64,000 nucleotides of DNA. Source: Ulvibacter algarum. Its GTDB lineage: Bacteria > Bacteroidota > Bacteroidia > Flavobacteriales > Flavobacteriaceae. Position numbers and translations under genes: made by a program. The DNA lies in the NCBI GenBank assembly GCA_947488905.1, contig CANLBJ010000010.1, forward strand, positions 1 to 64,000, written 5' to 3'. Below, one piece after another: positions 1 to 11,300 of the stretch (within the stretch, counting starts at the first letter, position 1; each line of letters starts with the position of its first letter). The notes beneath the pieces were generated by a model. It saw only the letters and a program-made list of their open reading frames with translations. It made no database searches and was not told the DNA's origin.

Positions 1-2358
1 TGTACCATCCATATCAGGATCTACTTCTGTTCCGTTTGAAACACCATCACCATCACAATCGGCCATATACCAATCTGAATTGTTATCTGATAAATCAACG
101 TTAGCTAAGTTTCCACCATCACAAGGATCGTAAGGACTTGGATCATCTCCGTTTAATTCACCATCTCCATCACAGTCTGCTGCTGCCCACACATCGTAGT
201 TTGCATCGCCTGGCATTGGGTTAGTTGTTGTATCTGTATCTCCATCACAAGGATCATTTGGTGCTGTATCCATATCGTTTGGTGTTCCATCACCATCACA
301 ATCGGCTGCTGCCCAATCTCCACCTTGAGGTAAAGTAACATCTGCTTCATTATATTCACACGGATCGTTAGGGTCTGTTCCGTTTGGTCCAGCTGTACCA
401 TCCATATCAGGATCTACTTCTGTTCCGTTTGAAACACCATCACCATCACAATCGGCCATATACCAATTTGAATTGTTATCTGATAAATCAACGTTGGCCA
501 AGTTTCCACCATCACAAGGATCGTAAGGACTTGGATCATCTCCGTTTAATTCACCATCTCCATCACAGTCTGCTGCTGCCCACACATCGTAGTTAGCATC
601 TCCTGGCATTGGGTTAGTTGTTGTATCTGTATCTCCATCACAAGGATCATTTGGCGCTGTATCCATATCGTTTGGTGTTCCATCACCATCACAATCGGCT
701 GCTGCCCAATCTCCACCTTGAGGTAAAGTAACATCTGCTTCATTATATTCACATGGATCGTTAGGGTCTGTCCCATCAGGACCAGCTGTACCGTCTCCGT
801 CAGGATCTACTTCTGTACCATTTGGTACTCCGTCACCATCACAATCTGTTGTGTACCATTCTGAAGTGTTATCTGATAAATCAACGTTTGCAATGTTTCC
901 TCCAACACACACATTATATGGTTCTGAATCAGTACCATTTGGTGTTCCATCTCCATCACAGTCTGCTGCTGCCCACACATCGTAGTTAGCATCACCTGGC
1001 ATTGGGTTAGTTGCTGTATCTGTATCTCCATCACAAGGATCATTTGGCGCTGTATCCATATCGTTTGGTGTTCCGTCACCATCACAATCGGCTGCTGCCC
1101 AATCTCCACCTTGAGGTAAAGTAACATCACCTTCATTATATTCACATGGATCGCTAGGGTCTGTTCCGTTTGGTCCAGCTGTACCATCCATATCAGGATC
1201 TACTTCTGTTCCGTTTGAAACACCATCACCATCACAATCGGCCATATACCAGTCTGAGTTGTTGTCTGATAAATCAACGTTGGCCAAGTTTCCTCCATCA
1301 CATGGATCGTAAGGACTTGGATCATCTCCGTTTAATTCACCATCTCCATCACAGTCTGCTGCTGCCCACACATCGTAGTTAGCATCACCTGGCATTGGGT
1401 TAGTTGCTGTATCTGTATCTCCATCACAAGGATCATTTGGTGCTGTATCCATACCATTTGGAGTTCCGTCACCATCACAATCTGCGGCTGCCCAATCTCC
1501 ACCTTGAGGTAAAGTAACATCTGCTTCATTATATTCACATGGATCGTTAGGGTCTGTTCCATTTGGTCCAGCTGTACCGTCTCCGTCAGGATCTACTTCT
1601 GTACCATTTGGTACTCCGTCACCATCACAATCTGTTGTGTACCATTCTGAAGTGTTATCTGATAAATCAACGTTTGCAATATTTCCTCCAACACACACAT
1701 TATATGGTTCTGAATCAGTACCATTTGGTGTTCCATCTCCATCACAGTCTGCTGCTGCCCACACATCGTAGTTAGCATCACCTGGCATTGGGTTAGTTGT
1801 TGTATCTGTATCTCCATCACAAGGATCATTTGGTGCTGTATCCATATCGTTTGGTGTTCCATCACCATCACAATCGGCTGCTGCCCAATCTCCACCTTGA
1901 GGTAAAGTAACATCTGCTTCATTATATTCACATGGATCGCTAGGGTCTGTTCCGTTTGGTCCAGCTGTGCCATCCATATCAGGATCTACTTCTGTTCCGT
2001 TTGAAACACCATCACCATCACAATCGGCCATATACCAATCTGAGTTGTTGTCTGATAAATCAACGTTCGCTAAGTTTCCACCATCACAAGGATCGTAAGG
2101 ACTTGGATCATCTCCGTTTAATTCACCATCTCCATCACAGTCTGCTGCTGCCCACACATCGTAGTTAGCATCTCCTGGCATTGGGTTAGTTGCTGTATCT
2201 GTATCTCCATCACAAGGATCATTTGGTGCTGTATCCATATCGTTTGGTGTTCCGTCACCATCACAATCGGCTGCTGCCCAATCTCCACCTTGAGGTAAAG
2301 TAACATCACCTTCATTATATTCACATGGATCGCTAGGGTCTGTTCCGTTTGGTCCAGC
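1..2358 (-). repeat. Tandem 393-bp modules in the giant gene
   Basis: Six consecutive 393-bp (131-residue) modules, each with three DCDGDG units, start at 1, 394, 787, 1180, 1573 and 1966. Modules come in two flavours. Type A carries a Met in the PDMDG segment and a YMADC segment. Type B carries PDGDG, YTTDC and an extra cysteine (VCVGG). B copies lie near 777-970 and 1563-1760 and alternate with A copies, giving a 786-bp A-B dimer. Confidence 0.85.
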
Positions 2359-5300
2359 TGTACCATCCATATCAGGATCTACTTCTGTTCCGTTTGAAAC
2401 ACCATCACCATCACAATCTGCCATATACCAATCTGAGTTGTTATCTGATAAATCAACGTTAGCCAAGTTTCCACCATCACAAGGATCGTAAGGACTTGGA
2501 TCATCTCCGTTTAATTCACCATCTCCATCACAGTCTGCTGCTGCCCACACATCGTAGTTAGCATCGCCTGGCATTGGGTTAGTTGCTGTATCTGTATCTC
2601 CATCACAAGGATCATTTGGTGCTGTATCCATACCATTTGGAGTTCCGTCACCATCACAATCGGCTGCTTGCCAGATTGGATTTGTTACATCTGGTGTACT
2701 TCCTTCAGCAAACACACAAGGGTTTGTTGGGTCTGTATCTGTTCCATTTGGAGTTCCGTCACCATCACAATCGGCTGCTTGCCAGATTGGATTTGTTGGG
2801 TCAGGTGTACTTCCTGCTACAAACACACAAGGGTCTGTTGGATCTGTATCCATACCATTTGGAGTTCCATCACCATCACAATCTGCGGCTGCCCATATAT
2901 CATAAGCAGTTTGAGCAGCTGTTCCTGGCATTGCAGGATCAACTGGTATTGTTGGGTTAGTTACTTCACAAGGATCAAATGGATCTGTACCATTCATTAC
3001 TTCTTCTCCGTTTGTTTCACCATCACCATCACAATCTGCGGCTGCCCACACACTATAATTAGGATCTGATGGACTTGGAATTGTTTGTACGCCACTTACA
3101 CTACAAGGATCTGTAGGATCTGAACCGTTCATTTCTTCTGTTCCATTTGTCTCACCGTCGCCATCACAATCGGCTGCTTGCCAAATTGGATTTGTTACAT
3201 CAGGTGTACTTCCTGCAGCAAAAACACAAGGATCTGTTGGATCTGTATCTGTACCGTTTGGTGTTCCGTCACCATCACAATCGGCTGCTGCCCAATCTCC
3301 ACCTTGAGGTAAAGTAACATCTGCTTCATTATATTCACATGGATCGTTAGGGTCTGTTCCGTTTGGTCCAGCTGTACCATCCATATCAGGATCTACTTCT
3401 GTTCCGTTTGAAACACCATCGCCATCACAATCGGCCATATACCAATCTGAGTTGTTATCTGATAAATCAACGTTGGCCAAGTTTCCACCATCACAAGGAT
3501 CGTAAGGACTTGGATCATCTCCGTTTAATTCACCATCTCCATCACAGTCTGCTGCTGCCCACACATCGTAGTTAGCATCTCCTGGCATTGGGTTAGTTGT
3601 TGTATCTGTATCTCCATCACAAGGATCATTTGGTGCTGTATCCATACCATTTGGAGTTCCGTCACCATCACAATCGGCTGCTTGCCAGATTGGATTTGTT
3701 ACATCTGGTGTACTTCCTTCAGCAAACACACAAGGGTTTGTTGGGTCTGTATCTGTTCCATTTGGAGTTCCGTCACCATCACAATCGGCTGCTTGCCAGA
3801 TTGGATTTGTTGGGTCAGGTGTACTTCCCGCAGCAAACACACAAGGGTCTGTTGGATCTGTATCTGTTCCGTTTGGAGTTCCATCACCATCACAATCTGC
3901 GGCTGCCCATATATCATAAGCAGTTTGAGCAGCTGTTCCTGGCATTGCAGGATCAACTGGTATTGTTGGGTTAGTTACTTCACAAGGATCAAATGGATCT
4001 GTTCCATTCATTACTTCTTCTCCGTTTGTCTCACCATCACCATCACAATCTGCGGCTGCCCACACACTATAATTAGGATCTGATGGACTTGGAATTGTTT
4101 GTACGCCACTTACACTACAAGGATCTGTAGGGTCTGAACCGTTCATTTCTTCTGTTCCATTTGTTTCACCGTCACCATCACAATCAGCTGCTTGCCAAAT
4201 TGGATTTGTTACATCTGGTGTACTTCCTGCTATAAAGACACAAGGATCTACTGGATCTGGGTCTGTACCATTTGGAGTTCCGTCACCATCACAATCAGCT
4301 GCTTGCCAGATTGGATTTGTCGGGTCAGGTGTACTTCCTGCAGCAAACACACAAGGGTCTGTTGGGTCTGTATCTGTTCCATTTGGAGTTCCGTCACCAT
4401 CACAATCAGCTGCTTGCCAGATTGGATTTGTTGGGTCAGGTGTACTTCCCGCAGCAAACACACAAGGGTCTGTTGGATCTGTATCTGTTCCGTTTGGAGT
4501 TCCATCACCATCACAATCTGCGGCTGCCCATATATCATAAGCAGTTTGAGCAGCTGTTCCTGGCATTGCAGGATCAACTGGTATTGTTGGGTTAGTTACT
4601 TCACAAGGATCAAATGGATCTGTTCCATTCATTACTTCTTCTCCGTTTGTCTCACCATCACCATCACAATCTGCGGCTGCCCACACACTATAATTAGGAT
4701 CTGATGGACTTGGAATTGTTTGTACGCCACTTACACTACAAGGATCTGTAGGGTCTGAACCGTTCATTTCTTCTGTTCCATTTGTCTCACCGTCGCCATC
4801 ACAATCAGCTGCTTGCCAAATTGGATTTGTTACATCTGGTGTACTTCCTGCTGTAAAGACACAAGGATCTGCTGGATCTGGATCTGTTCCATTTGGAGTT
4901 CCATCACCATCACAATCTGCGGCTTGCCAGATTGGATTTGTTGGGTCAGGTGTACTTCCTGCAGCAAACACACAAGGGTCTGTAGGGTCCGTATCTGTTC
5001 CATTTGGAGTTCCGTCACCATCACAATCGGCTGCTTGCCAGATTGGGTTTGTTTCATCTGGTGTACTTCCTGCAGCAAACACACAAGGGTCTGTTGGATC
5101 TGTATCTGTTCCGTTTGGATCACCATCACCATCACAATCTGCGGCTGCCCATATATCATAAGCTGTTTGAGCAGCTGTTCCTGGCATTGCAGGATCAACT
5201 GGTATTGTAGGATTAGTTACTTCACAAGGATTAAATGGATCTGTTCCATTCATTACTTCTTCTCCGTTTGTCTCACCATCACCATCACAATCTGCGGCTG

Positions 5301-8300
5301 CCCACACATTATAGTAAGGATCACTTACTTGAGGTATCGTTGGGAAACCACTTACACTACAAGGGTCTGTTGGATCTGAACCATTATTATTTTCTGTTCC
5401 GTTTGTTTCTCCATCACCATCACAATCGGCTGCTTGCCAAATTGCACTAGTTGTATCTGGCACACTACCAGCTGTAAATACACAAGGATTACTAATATCA
5501 GGATCTGTTGAATTTGGATCTCCATCGCCGTCACAATCAGCTGCTTGCCAGATTGGATTAGACGTATCTGCTACACTTCCAGCTGCAAAAACACAAGGGT
5601 CATAAGGAGCTACATCTGTTCCATTTGGATCACCATCACCATCACAATCGGCTGATTGCCAAATTGGATTTAGTCTGTCTTCATCACCTATTGTTCCATC
5701 ATCTACACAAGGATCATAAGGAGCTGGATCTGTTCCGTTTGGTGTTCCATCACCGTCACAATCTTCTGCTGCCCAAATATCATAAGCTGTTTGTTCTGGT
5801 GTTCCAGGCATTGCAGGATCAACTTGAACAGTACCATTAATCACACTACAAGGGTCAAATGGATTTGTTCCATCTAATACTTCTGTTCCATTTGTCACAC
5901 CATCACCATCACAATCAACAGCAGCCCAAACATCATAATTTGGATCTGATGGTCTTGGTTGAGTTGGCACACCGCTTACGCTACAAGGATCTGTAGGATC
6001 TGAACCATTATCATTTTCAAAACCATTTGTCTCTCCATCACCATCGCAATCAGCTGCTTGCCAAATTACATTAGTTGTATCTGCTACACTTCCGGACGCA
6101 AAAACACAAGGATCAAAAGGCTCTGTGTCTGTTCCGTTTGGATCACCATCACCATCACAATCTGCAGCTGCCCACACACTATAATAAGGATTACCTGCTA
6201 AAGGTACTGATGGTAAACCACTTATACTACAAGGGTCTGTAGGATCTGAACCATTATCATTTTCAAAACCATTTGTTTCACCATCACCATCACAATCGGC
6301 TGCTTGCCATACTGGACTTGTTGTATCTGGAGTACTTCCCGCTGTGAAAACACAAGGATTATTTGGTTCTGAATCAGTTCCGTTTGGATCTCCATCACCG
6401 TCACAATCTAACATATTCCATTCAGCGCTTGGTGGCAACGTCATATTAGCAGTTTCAAAATCACAAACTTCTGTAGGATCTGTACCGTCTAATATTTCTT
6501 GTTCGTTCGTTACTCCATCACCATCACAATCTGACGTTGGCCAATCATTGGTAACTGTTACTGAAGCAAAAACATCTGGACAAGGAGCATCTCCATTAAT
6601 TGTATATGTATAAACTCCTGAAGGATTAACCGTAGGATCAAACATTCCTCCAATTAGGTTTGGACTCCAAGTCCCACCTGAATCAGCAGTTCCTAATGTT
6701 GCAAATAAATCTACAGGATCACAAGTTGCTGTTACAGCTGCATCCGTACCAGGATTAGCAGTTGGTACAAAAGAAACAATTACTGTAAGTAAATCTACAC
6801 TTTCACAACCAGCTGCATTAGATTGACTAATTACAACTAAATCGTCTGTCAATGCAGTTAACAAAGTTGTTGAAGGCAATGGCACTTGTGGATCAGCTTG
6901 ATAATCTGCCAAGCTATCGTAATAGTTTAATGTTAATGTTTGACCATCTGTTGTAACTTCTAAATCTGCTAAAGTTAATGTTGCCATATCAGATTCACAG
7001 AATTCTTGAAGTGTATCTCCGTTTGGATCTTCTGGTTCTGGACTAACAGTAACTGTAAATTCTAGTCTATCTGAAACATCTGACATACACGTTGAAGGTG
7101 AATCTTCCGCAAAACCTGCATAATACATTACACCGTCTGATAAGACTGTAGTATTTGACAATACGTTGCCCGCACCATCATACCAAACTAGACTCGCACC
7201 TGCTGGTATATTATTTACAACTAAATCACTTAATGTACTTGCATCAGAAACACAAAACATTGGTGTTACGTCTGGAGATGTAGGTGGATCTAAATCACAT
7301 AGATATGTTATCGTTATTAAAGCATTATCTGCCGGTAAATTAACATTTCCGTCGTTATCCTTAATAGTATACCCTATTGGGGTTGGATTACCTGTAAATG
7401 TTGGCAACGGAATAAATGTTACTTCTCCATTAAAAGGATTAAGACTCCAAGTTCCTTCACCAGGAACATCAAATCCTGTTACATTTCCATTTACTACAGT
7501 AATACCTGTAGCACCTGAAGGTATAATTAAACTTACTGAAGTTATATCTACAGTACCGTCTGCATCATCATCTACTAAAGGATTTGGATTACTTGGATCT
7601 TGATTATTAGCAAATAGATCTATTGTAACATTAGAACCAGCTACATTATCTAAATCATAATCATCTTGAGGTACTGGTGGAACTTTTACATAAGTTATAG
7701 TTAGAGTCGCTTCATTTACTGAAGTTAAACCACCTAGATCGTTTACCACATAATTAATAGGAGTTGGATCTGCTGTAAAACCTGGTTCAGGTTCAAACAT
7801 CACTTCACCCGTTAAAGATACCGTCCAAGTTCCTTGACCCGGAACTACTAATGTGTCATTAAAACCATCACCATTTGAATCTGTAGCATTTGGATCTACA
7901 AAATTCACTGTTGCTGGATCAATAGCATTTAAAGGATCTGCATTTGTATCTGCAATATCATTATCTCCAATTAAAGTGTCCATTGTTACAGGACCTGCTG
8001 GGTTCAATAAATCTTCATCATCTACAGCTTCTGGACCCATTGGGATACGAATTGTTACTGTAGTTGTACTTGTATTACCGTCTTCATCTGTAATTGTATA
8101 TTCAAATGACGTTTCACCTGACCAACCTGGAGCTGGAATAAAAGTCATTGTTCCATCAGGATCTATAAAAACTGTACCATTTGGTGGTTGCGTATAACTA
8201 GATACTACAGTATTACCTTCTCCTAAAATATCTTCGTCATCATGATCATCACCAAAACCATCATTCACTTCAAATAAATTTGCAACGATAGACTGATCGA

Positions 8301-11300
8301 TTGCAGTAATGAAATCATCTGGCATAGCTTGTATTGGGGCTCTACTTAAAGCCATTGGTATTTGAGTAGGTGCACACATACAGTTTGCATCACTTGGCAC
8401 CATAACAAATACAAGACCTGTAGTCTCATCACAAGCCTCAGTACCATTAAACTCAATACTTTCAGTTAAAGAACCTCCGGCTGGAATCGCTCCTACTAAG
8501 TTACCAGTAAAAATACTAGCGCCCGTAGGCTCTCCTAACGCATCTGCACAGTAAAAATCAAACTCTGCACCTGCTGGCATATCTAATTCACCTGAGTTCT
8601 CAATAGTTATAGTCGCTAAAGAATATCCAAATGTTGAAACTGTCTCTTCTAATACTGCTTCTGAAGAACTTAAAGTTGCTGGCGTAGGCTTACGTATAGC
8701 AACATCTTTCTCTCTACTTCCTGTTTGAATAATAGCAGCAGTACAAATAACACCCCCGTTAGCTACACAAGCAGAACCTGACCCTTCTAAATAATTACTT
8801 ACTTTTACATTAGCTGCATCAGAACAGATTCCATTAATAGGAGTTACGTCAAATGAGAATACCACCGTATCTTCATTAGTCATACCCGCTGGATATTTAA
8901 ATATCAATTCATTTGGAGATTCAGAATCTAAAGTAACCAGATCTGAACCAGGATTTCCATCAGCTGGCCATGAAGCATTAGCAAAAGTACCCGGCACATA
9001 TTCTAAACCTAAAGGTATTTCAACTTTAATATAATCTTCTGTACCAGTTATTGCTGTAGGACCTGATGCATTATCTCTAATTGTAGTTTTATCATATATC
9101 GTAAAGTTTCCTCCACAGCCATCTATAGGATCTGGAATAACTAATTCTGGTAAAGCTCTATAAGGAGCGTCTAAGCCCTCAACAGATACTCCCTCACTTA
9201 AAACCCTTGTATTATCACCTATTACAGGATCTCCACAAGGCGCATTACCATTTACCTTAAAACTTATAGGCGCATTTGACTGATAATCACAAGTTGTCTG
9301 TAACGTATAGCGAACTACAACTTTTCTAGCATCTTCATCTACACCTACAGCACCTGTACCAGGAATACCTCCGAAAGTATCCATTATTGTGTGATTTATA
9401 TCTATTATATAATCAGTACCATTATCAACAATGTCATTAACTAAATCTAAATCCTCCCATTGATTTGATCCTCTTGGATACTCAACCTCGACTCTATTAA
9501 TATTTAAAGCAGCAGTACCACCAAACGGTGATAATGTAGACACTGGATCAACTACCGTAGCATTTAGACCAGAATTAAACTCTAACACCATAACAAAAGG
9601 TGAACAATTATTAACTGAATTAGTAGGCTGAACAGTAATCTCTTGTTGAACTAAACCATCTGCTGGAATTAATGCTATTGTCGCAATTTCTTTATAACAA
9701 TAGTCTGTAGTTGTACTATAATCAGCAGGATAATAATCACAATCATAAGCAAGATAAAAATCAATATCTCTTCTTTCACAGAAATTATATGTAGCAGCGA
9801 TTCGTACATTTTTAGTACCTCCTGCAGCTATAGAACCAATTTGCACATAAAAATTTCCATCTGCATCTGTAATAATTTCTGTTGCAGGATCTACAGCCGT
9901 TCCTCCAGAACCATCTACAGCAATATCAAGGTTAGCATTTGTTACTACTATGTCACCAGCAGGTACTTTTATCCAATGATAATCTATAGTTGAACTAGAC
10001 GTATTTACCACTTGTAAATCAAAGAAAGCCTCTGGACCAAACCCTGTTGTACTTGAACCTAATAAAGGTTGAAAATTATACGTTGGAGCTGTATAATTTA
10101 ATCTAATTGCCGCTCCAGCATCTCTATTTCCTGCTACGCCTGTTAAATCATTCGCATTTATTCCATCATCTGAAAAGGTTACGTCTTGAATTCTTGTAAG
10201 GTCTTCACCATACTTAGCTGGATCAGCATATACGTTATGCGCCCATGGATATAAATCCATTCTAGTAAACACATCTATTTGTGTTGTTTCAGCTAATTCG
10301 CAAGTAGCTTTTACTGTAATGTTCGTTCTATATGAAGCCTGAGACGTTTGATCAGTATTCCTATAATTACTTCCAGGCACAGGCGTGGCTGTCCAATTAT
10401 TAGGGCCAGTTTGAACTAATTGTAAATCTCCAGTACTTGCAGAGAAAAAACCTTCAGAAGTTTGTTGACGTACATCTAGTACTCTAAGTCCATCTGGCAC
10501 AACATAATCTATCTGTTTTATAGCTGCAAATGGTCTAAATTCTCCTGGATGTATATGTCCAATTGAACCTCTTATATATTGGTTATAATCAATTGCTGAA
10601 AGTTCTGTACAATCTGAAAACGCATGACTTGCTCCTCCTGTTATCAAATTAGGTCTCGTAAACTCTACAGAGTCTCCCCAATCATCACAACTCACCTCGT
10701 TTGCTGCATTTGCATTATCATGACCCGCCTGGATAGTATAGAAACGTCCTCTAAAGCCCATTACATTAAAATTGTTTGCATAAAATGTATCTACCATAAA
10801 ATGCCAATCTACTGTTATAAAAAACTCATCTCCGTTATCAACAGTACCTGAATCTAGAGTAGATAAAGCATTAGAAAAATCAAAATCTGCAATAAAATCA
10901 TTATCTGGTCCGTCTGCATAAATTGTCGGAGGATCTAACGCTGTTACAGCTGTTGGCAGCCCTGTAGAAGCATCTATAAAGTAGACTTCCGCCTCTATAA
11001 ATCTAATAGTTTCTTGACCTAAAGTTGCAGATGCTGGTAAATCATATTTTTGTCTAAAATAAAGATTATCACCATCTATAGGATCTGTAATATCAGAACT
11101 GTTCATATACCCTTCTGCCTCTACACGCATATCATCTCCAGCCAAATACTTATCCATCTCATGTATTGCAGGATCTAGAGTAACCAATGTTGTCATTGTA
11201 TTATCAGTATAACCCGGTGTTATTCTGTAAGAGTCAAATGCGGTAATGTTTGGCCCTTGACAAGGCTCACATCCATGAAGCAAAACTGGAAGAAAAGTAT

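Noticed and set aside
2583-4083. Many short frames on both strands rich in His, Trp or Gln within 1-6600
   Set aside because: They are out-of-phase readings of the repetitive DCDGDG-encoding DNA of the giant minus-strand gene; their own repetition follows the gene's repeats.
1-6560. CRISPR array, because of many regularly spaced repeats
   Set aside because: The repeats are 100-400 bp units that encode an open frame with conserved protein motifs; there are no short palindromic repeats with unique spacers and no cas genes.
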